Shown one piece after another: positions 1 to 8,300 of a DNA stretch of 16,398 nucleotides. The position numbers were made by a program, and so were the translations under genes. The stretch is from Lachnospiraceae bacterium (GTDB lineage Bacteria; Bacillota; Clostridia; Lachnospirales; Lachnospiraceae). The notes below the pieces were generated by a model. That model did not search any database. It was given only the letters and a program-made list of their open reading frames with translations, and was not told the origin of the DNA. The stretch covers positions 1 through 16,398 of the forward strand of contig JAAVAG010000175.1 in assembly GCA_014804185.1 (NCBI GenBank). The letters run 5' to 3'. Position 1 is the stretch's first letter; each line of letters opens with the position of its first letter.

Positions 1-545
1 GCATAGGCATTGCGACCAAGCCCCATATATCCCATTACGCTCGTAGGATTTGCTGCGACCATACGGTTATAAATATCATTAGCATCAGAGTATCTTTCCA
101 TTTCATACAGTAATTGACCATAGGTTTCAAGAATATCCGAATCATAGGGATTGATTTTTATAGCCTGATTGAAGTCATTGAGAGACTGAATCGTATCCCC
201 GGCAATGGTATAAAGGTGTGCGCGCGAGGCAAATGCGCGAGCCATATATTCTTTATCTTTTTTAGGCAATTTCTTGATTGCCATATTTACAGACTTCATC
301 GCATCGCCATAGTTCTCTGCATCAGCCTGTAGAATAGCAATGGTCATGTGGGCATAACCATTCCCCGGATTTTCTGCTATCTCTTTTGTGAGAAAATCCA
401 TTGCCTCTGACTTATTGCCCTTTTGGGCTTCTTCCAATGCGCGAGTAAAGTTGTAAGACTGCTTTGCGCTCTGAGGTTGAGCGCATATATGAATTGAGCA
501 GATAAGAGTGGTGAAAAGAATAATCACCAGAGATTTGAGTTTCAT
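1..545 (-). CDS. Exported TPR-repeat protein, 3'-truncated by window edge
   Basis: This is the N-terminal ~181 residues of a protein that continues past the left edge. The ATG is at 545. It opens with a typical Sec signal peptide: MKLKSLVII followed by a hydrophobic core, with a likely signal peptidase I cut after ICA before QPQS. There is no convincing lipobox. After that come helical tetratricopeptide-like units. Examples are the A-x-x-x-L/Y patterns around AMDFLTKEIAENPGNGYAH, a second unit around SLNDFNQAIKINPYDSDILE, and a third around DANDIYNRMVAANPTSVMGY. The N-P after each second helix is typical of TPRs. The protein is therefore probably periplasmic or surface-facing and binds other proteins. 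Its start codon overlaps the stop of the 53-aa gene upstream (ATGA), so it belongs to the vWA operon. Any C-terminal catalytic domain would lie outside the window. The TPR and export calls are firm; the role is unknown. Confidence 0.85.
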   Translation of the reverse strand, partial: MKLKSLVIILFTTLICSIHICAQPQSAKQSYNFTRALEEAQKGNKSEAMDFLTKEIAENPGNGYAHMTIAILQADAENYGDAMKSVNMAIKKLPKKDKEYMARAFASRAHLYTIAGDTIQSLNDFNQAIKINPYDSDILETYGQLLYEMERYSDANDIYNRMVAANPTSVMGYMGLGRNAY

Positions 546-703
546 TTCTTTTTGCCGAATACAGAGTTAATTATTGCGTTACCGATTTTTCTCTCAATGC
601 CGTTGCGTGTTGTAGGGATTCCGGTGGCTTTGGCGAAATCCCGCTTCAACTTGGAAACGCCGAGAGCACGTTTCCAAGAGAAGCTAAGACCGGGGATTTC
701 CAT
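542..703 (-). CDS. Small basic conserved-looking protein, 53 aa
   Basis: The ORF reads MEIPGLSFSWKRALG at the N-terminus, then a basic stretch containing ATGIPTTRNGIERKIGN, and ends FGKKK. It lies 3 nt downstream of the vWA stop and its TGA overlaps the ATG of the TPR gene (ATGA). This perfect fit inside an operon, and the strongly biased composition (many K/R, with Gly/Trp motifs), argue that it is a genuine gene although it is short. From memory, short bacterial peptides with a similar 'SWKRALG...GIPTTR.G' pattern exist, but I cannot verify this here and I do not know a function. There is no signal peptide or transmembrane segment. The high positive charge could fit nucleic-acid, membrane-surface or acidic-partner binding. 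It contrasts with the very acidic 45-aa protein at the head of the same operon. Confidence 0.72.
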   Translation of the reverse strand: MEIPGLSFSWKRALGVSKLKRDFAKATGIPTTRNGIERKIGNAIINSVFGKKK

Positions 704-706
704 AGT

Positions 707-1519
707 TTAGAACTTGTCTTTATTATCCTTATCGTCTTCGTCATCTTCATCAAAATAGCCTGTGCTTAGATCGCACATTGGCATATTTCGACTAAGTTTG
801 CCAAAGAACTTTTTTCTTGACCGTCTTTCATGTGCAAACATTGCACCGGTGGACTCATCATCTGCATCAAAGGCAAAACGATTGTCTATTGACATAGATG
901 CTGCAACAGCCTCTACATCCTGATTGGCTCCAATATAGGTGAATACCCAACCTTCTTTTTTCATTGCTTCGACCAGACTTTTAATTGCCTTGCCGTTATA
1001 TTCACGTGAGGCATTTTCATAGCCATCGGTAATTACTGTTACCAGAACAACATCACCTTTTACGACATTCGGACGAAGTTCATTTATGGAACGCCCCATC
1101 GCATCGTATAAAGGAGTACAGCCACCGGGACGATACTGCTCCTGAGTTATGTCAATTGCTTTCTCAGCCGGAGCATTACAATAAATTTGATTGTAATGAC
1201 CAGAGTCAAAGGCTATGAGAGAAACGAAATGTGTTTGGTCTTCATGCTCTTTCTGTGATTCACGAATTGTCTGTAAGGTTTCGTTGACACCTGTCAGCGC
1301 AGGCTGATAGATAGACTCCATCGAACCGCTCTCATCAAGAATGATAAGATTGTGAATACGCTTTATTCCCTCCGTAATTACTTTATCAGACTCCGCCGAT
1401 ATATTCTCGTCCTTCTTATCATCCACTAATGGCTCAACTGCAGATGTTATATTGAACTCGTTGGATGTATTATCTACCATAGATTTGACACCCTTCTTGA
1501 AAATACTGAATATGCTCAT
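707..1519 (-). CDS. vWA-domain protein with intact MIDAS (TerY-like)
   Basis: This 270-aa cytosolic protein has no signal peptide or membrane span. A von Willebrand factor A domain runs from about residue 54 to 235. The metal-ion-dependent adhesion site is complete: D62-E-S-G-S66 (in LDESGSM), T135 in GGCTPLYDA, and D165 in VITDGYEN. It should therefore bind a divalent cation and a partner acidic residue. The C-terminal tail (about 256-270) is almost entirely Asp/Glu/Lys. The first ~50 residues look disordered. It lies between two very small genes (16 nt after the 45-aa ORF, 3 nt before the 53-aa ORF). Cytosolic single-domain vWA proteins of this kind occur in tellurite-resistance-type (TerY) and other stress or conflict systems, often with kinases. 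A kinase-AAA protein is encoded upstream in this window. The domain call is firm; the pathway is inferred. Confidence 0.93.
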   Translation of the reverse strand: MSIFSIFKKGVKSMVDNTSNEFNITSAVEPLVDDKKDENISAESDKVITEGIKRIHNLIILDESGSMESIYQPALTGVNETLQTIRESQKEHEDQTHFVSLIAFDSGHYNQIYCNAPAEKAIDITQEQYRPGGCTPLYDAMGRSINELRPNVVKGDVVLVTVITDGYENASREYNGKAIKSLVEAMKKEGWVFTYIGANQDVEAVAASMSIDNRFAFDADDESTGAMFAHERRSRKKFFGKLSRNMPMCDLSTGYFDEDDEDDKDNKDKF

Positions 1520-1535
1520 GGCTCATTTTATTTGA

Positions 1536-1673
1536 TTAATCTATGTTCCAATAAGCGTCAGGATCACCATCAAAGATGGTATCTATGTCATCGTCGCTAT
1601 ACCCAGCAACATCGTGAGCGTAAGTGCCGGCGTATTCGCTCTCGCACTCATCGTAATAATCGTCTTCGTACAT
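1536..1673 (-). CDS. Very acidic small protein, 45 aa
   Basis: ATG at 1673, TAA at 1536-1538. The product begins MYEDDYYDECESEYAGTYAH and ends DGDPDAYWNID. About a third of its residues are Asp or Glu, with many Tyr and no hydrophobic core. It lies directly behind the Bacteroidota-type promoter at 1744-1774 and 16 nt before the vWA gene, so it is the first gene of that operon. The compact, motif-like composition (SDDDIDTIFDGDPDAYWNID at the C-terminus) looks selected rather than random. From memory, small proteins ending in a similar 'DGDP.AYWNID' occur elsewhere in Bacteroidota, which I could not check. The function is unknown. An acidic peptide next to a MIDAS protein could be a ligand or regulator of it, but that is speculation. 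Confidence 0.75.
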   Translation of the reverse strand: MYEDDYYDECESEYAGTYAHDVAGYSDDDIDTIFDGDPDAYWNID

Positions 1674-1743
1674 TGTTCTGTTATTTAAGGTTCTACATGT
1701 TTTGTAATATTCTCGCCCGTTATCTTGCGTAATATTTACACCG

Positions 1744-1774
1744 CAAAATTAATAATAGTTTTCCAGTTCTCAAA
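1744..1774 (-). promoter_or_regulatory. Bacteroidota-type promoter for the vWA/TPR operon
   Basis: On the minus strand a -33 box TTTG (1771-1774) and a -7 box TAATTTTG (1744-1751, matching TAnnTTTG) are separated by 19 nt, the spacing expected for the Bacteroidota primary sigma factor. Transcription should begin near 1737, leaving a leader of roughly 65 nt before the ATG at 1673. It is the clearest promoter in the window. It implies that the four genes below it are transcribed independently of the Hsp70 operon. Confidence 0.75.
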
Positions 1775-1877
1775 ATTTTATTGCGTAAAAATTACACATT
1801 AAGATTGAGCATTATTGTACGTTGTTCTGCATGAATATTCAATCCGTTAGTTTTAAGGACTTTATGATTAAGGCTGA

Positions 1878-1911
1878 AAACGCTCCAAAATCATTTGATT
1901 CCGGAGCGTTT
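1878..1911 (-). terminator. Hairpin, likely intrinsic terminator of the Hsp70 operon
   Basis: A 9-bp perfect outer stem pairs 1878-1886 (aaacgctcc) with 1903-1911 (ggagcgttt). A second 5-bp stem lies inside it: aatca at 1889-1893 with tgatt at 1896-1900, closing a 2-nt loop, with a 2x2 internal mismatch. Read on the minus strand the stem is followed by TTTTC, a short U tract. It lies about 230 nt after the stop of the 227-aa gene and upstream of the next promoter, the right place to separate the two operons. The U tract is short, so function as a terminator is probable rather than sure. Confidence 0.55.
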
Positions 1912-2139
1912 GTCTTGAAAGGTGTATTTATAGAAGTAGCTACAAATTTTTATTGTCCCTCTACAACCATTGTAATATGATCTTCTTGAATTAGGAGTTG
2001 AATCTTTGACAAGATTAAATCACTGAAGGATAATGTCAAATTGATAAGCGGTCAAAACTTTGTTTAATGTCGAGGAAGGTTAGTTTATGACATGACCAAT
2101 GAATTTTGTATTCATATGATTGTTAGAAACCAATCTAAC

Positions 2140-2823
2140 TCATATACAACTTACAAGCAAGCCTAAAGCACCAGTGATTAAAATTAGTATAGCACAGCCA
2201 GTTCCGGTACCGTTCTCAGAATTGGACTTGAAATAAGTTTTCATTAACTCTTGAACTCTATCTTCTGATAACAATGCTTCCGATTCCGGAGTTAATGACA
2301 TTTCTTTAATAGCCCTCATAGACAATACTCTATGATCATGCTCGTCCATTATGGCCTTTTCTGTTTGTTCGCCCTTATACCCTCGAATAAGAAGATTATT
2401 CCATTGTTTCGCGTATTCGTTTCCGTCAATGTCTTTCTTATTTATTCCTTCGCTCACTGCTCTTATCAGATAATCCAGCATATAAAACTCATTACAACTT
2501 GCCAGAAGACGCTTAGCAGGTGGAATAATCAAGAGAGATGCCGCCAATTTCGACTTTTCATTATCAGATTGTGCCATCTCCTGAAGATTGGATTTGCTAT
2601 ATTGAAGCATCATGTCATAGCACTTCTGTGCAGCTTGAAGTTCCTTTGCGTTAAATTCTTTTGTGAGTGTAATGGCTGGATACGATATAAGGGAGGAATA
2701 CCCTAATACAAACAGGTCAGGAGATGATTCGGCTTTCCCGCTTGTAATAAATTCTTCAAATTTGACTTGTAGCTCAGTGAAAGATAATACTTTTGATACG
2801 GACTCTATATCTTCTATTTCCAT
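2140..2823 (-). CDS. Tail-anchored helical protein of unknown function, 227 aa
   Basis: I do not recognise a family. The first ~200 residues look mostly helical and soluble, with patches such as ELQAAQKCYDMMLQYSKSN and CNEFYMLDYLIRAV. After a short polar linker (SNSENGTGTG) a single hydrophobic segment, about 208-226 (CAILILITGALGLLVSC), runs to the very C-terminus. That is the layout of a tail-anchored membrane protein with its bulk in the cytosol. It is the last gene of the Hsp70 operon, 9 nt after the kinase-AAA stop, and the terminator-like hairpin follows. It could recruit the kinase-AAA/Hsp70 complex to the inner membrane, together with the bitopic LysM protein of the same operon. That role is inference from topology and position only. 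Confidence 0.8.
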   Translation of the reverse strand: MEIEDIESVSKVLSFTELQVKFEEFITSGKAESSPDLFVLGYSSLISYPAITLTKEFNAKELQAAQKCYDMMLQYSKSNLQEMAQSDNEKSKLAASLLIIPPAKRLLASCNEFYMLDYLIRAVSEGINKKDIDGNEYAKQWNNLLIRGYKGEQTEKAIMDEHDHRVLSMRAIKEMSLTPESEALLSEDRVQELMKTYFKSNSENGTGTGCAILILITGALGLLVSCI

Positions 2824-2832
2824 AAAAAATTT

Positions 2833-4599
2833 TTATTGAATGTATCCCACAGGTCTGTGGAACTGATTATGCGTAGTGGCTTCCATCTCCGACTTGATAG
2901 CCTCATAGAAACGTATGTCTTTAGCACTTATTGAGGGGTTGTTTTCCTTGATAACCTCCTCCAATAGGCTTTGTGATATATCTACATCATCTTCAAATGC
3001 GCGGGTGGCAGCATCGTTGACAATATATGCAATATCAGAAGCCACATAGTTCTCTGTTAAGGATGCCAACTTATCAAAGTCTATATCCTCAGTTGCAGGT
3101 CTATCTGCCATGTGAATGCGGAAGATACCTTCTCGTGCCTCCTTATCTGGAACCGGGATATAGACAATTTGGTCAAGACGACCTTTACGTCTAATGGCAG
3201 GATCAATCAGGTCCGGTCTGTTGGAACTGGCAATTATAAATATCCTGTCCTTACCGCAGTTATTCATCTGAGAAAGGAACTCATTTACCTCTCCAGATTC
3301 ACTACTGTTATTGATTTTGCTACGATTGGGCACAAGAGCCTCAAACTCATCAAAGTTTATGATGGTCGGAGCGCTCTTCCTTGCTTCATCAAACAATCGC
3401 CCGATTTTTTCTTGTGAACCATGCACATAGATACTTGCAAGGTCGGACGACTTGACAAATATATAATTATAGCCTGCTTCCTCCGCAAATTTCTCGGCAA
3501 TAAAAGACTTTCCACATCCCGGAGGTCCATATAGCAGCATACCATTGGGAATCTGTATCTTAAACTTTTCAGCACGAGCAGGATTCCTCAGGACATTTAT
3601 AATCTTCTTCTGCATGAAGTCTTTTATATCGTGCATTCCTGCAACATCGGCAAAGCCATTTCCTTCAATGGGTTTTGGCTTATTCTGTTCCTCTTGTTGA
3701 TTTGGCTTCGTCATAGAGATGGGAGCGGATTGAATTTCCATCTTACCATCAATAGCGTCCAAGAACTGTTGGGCAGACTCAAAACGTTGGTCCGGATCTG
3801 GTGCAAGTGCTTTTACCATGACCTTTAACAATTTGTCATCCATCTCAACAACCTGAATGTTGGGTATTGTCAACGGGCCTTTTCGTTTATCAATTACAGC
3901 CTGTATCTTCTCTGCAAGAGTCTTTCCGGCAAGTTCGGTTTCCCAAGGCATTACACCGAAGATAAGCCGATATAGCAAAACTCCGGCAGAAAAAATATCG
4001 GATTTAACGCTACCTTCACCAACAAGGCGTTCCGGAGCAACGTAATACAGATTTTGATTTTGCCAAGATGCAGGATTTGATTTAATATCAGCAAATCTCG
4101 CAGCCCCGAAATCTATTAGCTTTAATTTGGTTAGATTGCCTACGCTGTCAAGTAGGATATTTTCAAGAGTAACCTCATTGTGAATGATAGGTCTCTTTAA
4201 GGTATGGAGATAGTTAAGGGCTGACAGTACGCCAGTCATTATCTGCTTAATCTCCATCAAACTCGGCAAACCATTTCTGTAAAGATGCTGGTCAAGGTTT
4301 TCACCCCTTACATATTCCGTCACTATATAGAGAAGCTGATGCCCTTGGCATTCTAATCTCCCGGAATCGACATAGGAACATAGATTGTCATGCTGAAGGA
4401 CTTTGGCAATTCCTTCCTCTATGACATCTCCGTTTCCATCGAACTGAAATATTTTAAGCTCTTCCATGAAGATTAACTTCATGAATTTTACCTTTCCGTC
4501 AGCATCTTTCACTCGGTATGTTTCCGCATAGGCACCTTCCTTGTGCGGGAATACCACTGTGTATTTACCGATATTCTGATTTTTCTTAAAGAGAAACAT
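2833..4599 (-). CDS. Protein kinase-like / AAA+ ATPase fusion
   Basis: A two-domain protein of 588 aa. An upstream in-frame TTG at 4605 would add two residues; I prefer the ATG at 4599, 7 nt after the GrpE-like stop. Residues ~12-285 are a eukaryotic-like Ser/Thr kinase fold: K41 in FMKLIF, DFG at 163-165, APE at 188-190, and DIFSAG. Two sites are altered. The glycine loop is reduced to HKEGAYAETY, and the catalytic loop HRDLKxxN is H140-N-E-V-T-L-E-N147, so the catalytic Asp is Glu and the loop Lys is Thr. Residues ~315-540 form an FtsH/CDC48-like AAA+ module: Walker A GPPGCGKS (358-365), Walker B IINFDE (D417, E418), sensor-1 ASSN (N460), and RRKGRLD as the arginine-finger region. The AAA+ half should be active; the kinase may be weak or a pseudokinase. 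It probably remodels a substrate handed over by the operon's Hsp70. The domain calls are firm, the joint role inferred. Confidence 0.94.
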   Translation of the reverse strand: MFLFKKNQNIGKYTVVFPHKEGAYAETYRVKDADGKVKFMKLIFMEELKIFQFDGNGDVIEEGIAKVLQHDNLCSYVDSGRLECQGHQLLYIVTEYVRGENLDQHLYRNGLPSLMEIKQIMTGVLSALNYLHTLKRPIIHNEVTLENILLDSVGNLTKLKLIDFGAARFADIKSNPASWQNQNLYYVAPERLVGEGSVKSDIFSAGVLLYRLIFGVMPWETELAGKTLAEKIQAVIDKRKGPLTIPNIQVVEMDDKLLKVMVKALAPDPDQRFESAQQFLDAIDGKMEIQSAPISMTKPNQQEEQNKPKPIEGNGFADVAGMHDIKDFMQKKIINVLRNPARAEKFKIQIPNGMLLYGPPGCGKSFIAEKFAEEAGYNYIFVKSSDLASIYVHGSQEKIGRLFDEARKSAPTIINFDEFEALVPNRSKINNSSESGEVNEFLSQMNNCGKDRIFIIASSNRPDLIDPAIRRKGRLDQIVYIPVPDKEAREGIFRIHMADRPATEDIDFDKLASLTENYVASDIAYIVNDAATRAFEDDVDISQSLLEEVIKENNPSISAKDIRFYEAIKSEMEATTHNQFHRPVGYIQ

Positions 4600-4606
4600 A
4601 TACAAT

Positions 4607-5065
4607 TCAGTTTTTTACGATTACTACCTCGGCTCTGCGAATCAAGTGTCCATTGCGAGTATAGCCATCCTTTTCTATAGAAATGATTTCTCCGTTTTTC
4701 CGAGAAGCATCAGGTTCTGTCTCAACTGTTGTGCAGAGATCATCATCGACCATACCAGAGTCAAATTCAATTTTCTTCACGTTGAACTTTTCAAGTACCG
4801 ACAATGCCTTCTTTTTGGCATTAAGCAGTCGCTTAATTGCTTTAGAAGCATTCTCTTCCTGATCCAGACCACGTTCCTTAATGATTGCCTCTGATTTTTG
4901 AAAGGTATCAATTACGGTCAGGACCTCGGCGAAAATATCATCGAGTTCTTTTTCATGGTTCTTTTCTGCCTGCTCTTTCTCATTTTGCAGAGTGACTATT
5001 TGGCGAAGACTGTCAGCCATCTTCTCCTCAATCGTCGGCTTAATATCCATAGTAGTTGGTGTCAT
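4607..5065 (-). CDS. GrpE-like nucleotide-exchange factor
   Basis: 152 aa, somewhat shorter than housekeeping GrpE. Residues ~10-70 form a long charged helix (coiled coil), matching the GrpE dimer stalk. Residues ~80-152 match the GrpE head: ALSVLEKFNVKKIEFDSGMVDDDL corresponds to the 'Gv..i...G..Fdp..' segment, and KDGYTRNGHLIRRAEVVIVKN to the C-terminal 'GY...g.v.RpA.V.V.k' strand motif. GrpE releases ADP from Hsp70. The context supports this: a J-like gene just upstream overlaps it by 4 nt (ATGA), and the Hsp70 is in the same operon. It is divergent, lacking the usual 'DP..HeAv' wording, so it is probably dedicated to the local Hsp70 rather than the cell's main DnaK. A second ATG at 5050 (MDIKP) is possible, but the coupled ATG at 5065 fits better. 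Confidence 0.85.
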   Translation of the reverse strand: MTPTTMDIKPTIEEKMADSLRQIVTLQNEKEQAEKNHEKELDDIFAEVLTVIDTFQKSEAIIKERGLDQEENASKAIKRLLNAKKKALSVLEKFNVKKIEFDSGMVDDDLCTTVETEPDASRKNGEIISIEKDGYTRNGHLIRRAEVVIVKN

Positions 5066-5337
5066 TTCAGAGAATCGTATTTGTTAACGTTGATTGAACT
5101 AAAATCAACCTCTTTACTCTTTATGGATGACTCCAAAACAGGCAGAGGCTCCTTATCAATTACCGGGAACGTAAAATCCGCGGCAAGACGTGTTGCAGGC
5201 TTACGCAGTGCGGCCTGAGCAGCTGTAATCTCGTTCATCGAGTATTTACGTGCTCTTATAGCCGCAATCTGCGACCTTGCGATTTGTTTCTCATCGGCAT
5301 CCTGTGCCAATCCGAGGATAGTATATGGATTATTCAT
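5062..5337 (-). CDS. J-like protein without HPD motif, 91 aa
   Basis: The N-terminal ~57 residues follow the J-domain pattern. NPYTILGLAQDADEKQIARS corresponds to helix I (YxxLGL...A...I), then there is a basic helix II (AAIRARKY), and helix III reads EITAAQAALRKPATRLAADF, matching the 'I..A...L.dp..R..YD' end. The His-Pro-Asp loop that normally stimulates Hsp70 ATPase is absent; RKYSMNE stands in its place. The remaining ~35 residues are polar and without a fold I know. It sits 1 nt after the 1455-aa gene stop (TGACATG) and overlaps the GrpE-like start. Flanking by GrpE-like and Hsp70 genes makes the J-like reading more likely. Without HPD it may dock the chaperone without triggering hydrolysis, or may regulate another J-protein. 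The J-domain assignment is moderately sure because the domain is short. Confidence 0.72.
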   Translation of the reverse strand: MNNPYTILGLAQDADEKQIARSQIAAIRARKYSMNEITAAQAALRKPATRLAADFTFPVIDKEPLPVLESSIKSKEVDFSSINVNKYDSLK

Positions 5338-5338
5338 G

Positions 5339-8300
5339 TCAATGTTTCTTTAGAAGTTGATCTACATCACCAAGGTCCTTCATATAGTCCAATCCGGACT
5401 TCAAGGCCAAACCTTTTGAGTTCAAAGATGTTCCACCAATTGAATAACCTGTCATCATTAGCATCTGTGCATCTGGTGGAAGTTCTTTTAATATTCCGAG
5501 ATATTCTGCGGCCAAAGCCTTAGCTTTATCTCGAAAAGCTTTGCTACGATTAGATTTCAATTTGTTAAGAACATCTCGGACTTCTGCTTTCCCTGAATAA
5601 GTATCGTTTATGATATACTTGTGAATGCAGATTTTTACTAATGTTACAAGAAGCTCACATACTTCAGCGTCATCGGTCCGTCTAAGATATAGGTTATACA
5701 TCTGGGTAAGGGCAGTATGCTCTTTTATTCTCTTATGATTTAGCTTAGCTACAATTGAAGGTAGTTCAACAACTCCATCGAACTTACCATTCAGGTCTCG
5801 TAAAGCCTTTTGCAAGGCATTGCGATCCGCAGAGCTATTGCTTTCTTCTGCTTTATGAACCAGACTGCCAAGGACTCCTTCAAGATTGTTTTTCACTTGT
5901 ATGTTGGACGGAGCTATGATATATACTCTTACCAAATATCCGACACCATCTCTAAGTTCCATCTGATCTTCATTCAACAGATGTACGACTTCTCCGTTGA
6001 CATAATTGGAGCAGGTAAGTGAAAGAGTAGTGTCTCCAACAGTTTTACAGATGACCTCATATTTATTAAGGAAAGTCTTAAAGTTCATCTTGTCCTTAAT
6101 GTCTGTATTCATTGCTGTACCAACGGCAGATTTGAGATCGGAGGCAAGGCGCTTATATTTCTTTATATGAGAAACTTTATCGGGCGTATATGCTCCACTA
6201 ATAGTTACAGCTGGCTTTGAAGAAAGTGCACTTTTGCAGAATAACAAAGCGTTATAACCTTTATTATATTCACTATATTCTCCGCCCGAGAAACCGTAAT
6301 CAGAACCAAGGGCAATTACATCTTCCCTATTTCCATAGTCCTGACCAAGTTCATACTCAAACGCATTTTCTATGCTCATTCTAATGGAAGCAAGAGTACG
6401 GCATAATTGAGGTGAAGCCAGAATGTATGACTTGTCAAGACGAAGTTCTATAATCCTATCAAGTGCATCTTTCTCATTATTACAGAAAGCCTCCAACTCA
6501 GGGTGATACTTACGAACCGAAGCCTCTAATCGAGTCAAAAGACTATTCTGAACATCCTTAATTGCGATATTGGCATTGTCAACAGGTGAGTTAAAGTTGA
6601 CGTTCTCCGGAAGTTCATTATAGCTGTCATAATTGGTTTGACCCAGACTGCCGTCAAGCGTAAATTCATACTTATCATCCCATGAAGTATAATCAAGGCT
6701 CGTCACGAACAGTCTATCGGTGTATATTGCAGTCAGACATGTTGCGATTGCTCTTTTAAGAATAGCCTCATCTTTAATGTCCGACTCAACTAATCCCAGT
6801 GACGCAATAGCTATGTTTCGGAAATCAGTGTCATCTTCAATATAGTTTGGATTCTCCTGCATCAACTTGTCCAGAATCTCTTTATAGGCTTCTTCTTCAA
6901 ACATCTTGGAGAGAATATAAGCCTCTACGATAGGAACGAATTTTGCAAATTCCTTAGACAAATCGGTTAGTTTACCGGCGATTTTCTTCTTATAATCTCT
7001 AAGTGATGTCTTGAAAGCGACTGCCTCAGCAACGGTCATTTTGCCGTCGTTAAGCTTCTTAACCAATTTATTGAACTCCGCGAGTCTTACCTCCGCTTCC
7101 TTGACATAGATATTTTCGCATATATCAAGAAGAGCCTTTTCATCAGGTAAAAATTCACGTAACAGTTTTTCGGCATCCGCTGGACGAGTATGCTCAAGAA
7201 GATAGCAGGCAAATCTATATGCAAGGTCTTCTCTCAATGCTTGGTATGAGCGAAGCTGAAGTGCCTCATAGATTCTTCCTTCCGTCGCTGCATCAATATT
7301 GTTCGCTTTTACACGACAGATGAGAGAGCGCAGTTCGGCCCGATTTATGTACGATTGAATTTTGTCAGCGGCGACCTCATCATACAATTTGATTGCCTCA
7401 TCAAAAGACAAATCATGTTCATCTTCATTCGCCAGTTCCCATTTCAGCTTAACTATAAGCTTAGTAAGTTCTTCCTCTTTTTCGCTAACAAAAGGGGCAG
7501 GTGCATAAGTCAGAATCGCCTTCTTTAATGTAGAAAGGGCCTTAATTGCTTTGTCATGAGGCTGAGATTGCGATTTCTTGATTATTGCGCTCGAATAACT
7601 ATCCCACAGAGACATGAAAAGGTCTGAGTCATAATCTTTGCATGAAGGACAGGTTGATACGATTTTCTTCAATGTCTCAGCATCATATTTAATCGTATCG
7701 TTAAGAGTGCTTTCCAGCTCTTTTGATAATCCACGCAAGCACACGTAGAGTGGAATCCAATGAGACCAATAGGATGAGATGCGCTCTGATATGCCAAATG
7801 CTTTCTCCTTGTCGCCAAACTTACAGAATATTTTTGCAATATCACACAGACATGTCAAGGAGTCCTGCAAGCATCGGTTAAAACGATCATGAAGAGAATA
7901 ACCTTCGTTGACATCAAGAACCCTATACAGCCAATTTGATTTTTCATCAGCATCTTTTGAAGCCTCCGCTCTCTTATAATATAGTTCAGCGAGAAGAGTA
8001 GATGCCTCATCGTCTGTTCCGAGAATGGATTTAATTTCAGCCTCAGCTCGGTCGAACTTCTCTGCTTGAATAAGTAGTGAAATCAGGCACTTCTTTTCGA
8101 GCAGGAGCCGTTCAAGTTTATCCTCTTTAACGTGTGATAGACCTCGATTGACCAAATCAAGAGACTCCTCGACATTTGAGCCCGATTTGGAGTATTTAAG
8201 GATTATGGTAATATAGAAATCCTTAACATTCTTGCCTGCTTTTAGTATCTTCTCCGAAAGATCCAGTATGAGTTCCAAATCATCGGTATCTCTTATTGAA

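Larger units (their letters stand above)
1674..2139. other. 466-bp intergenic region between the Hsp70 and vWA operons
   Basis: No convincing gene is seen on either strand. The region carries the vWA-operon promoter (1744-1774) and the hairpin at 1878-1911. The stretch 1920-2139 is A/T-rich and has stop codons in all frames. One minus-strand frame around 1965-2035 reads for ~30 codons with plausible composition but has no start, so it could be the eroded remnant of a lost gene. Confidence 0.6.

Noticed and set aside
1864..1980. A 38-codon plus-strand frame starting MIKAENAPKSF
   Set aside because: It runs across the terminator-like hairpin, has no promoter or leader signal and stands alone on the plus strand; more likely a by-product of the stem sequence.
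4646..5523. Plus-strand open frames opposite the GrpE-like, J-like and scaffold genes
   Set aside because: They are antisense shadows, rich in Leu, Phe, Cys and Ser as expected for the reverse of helical charged proteins.
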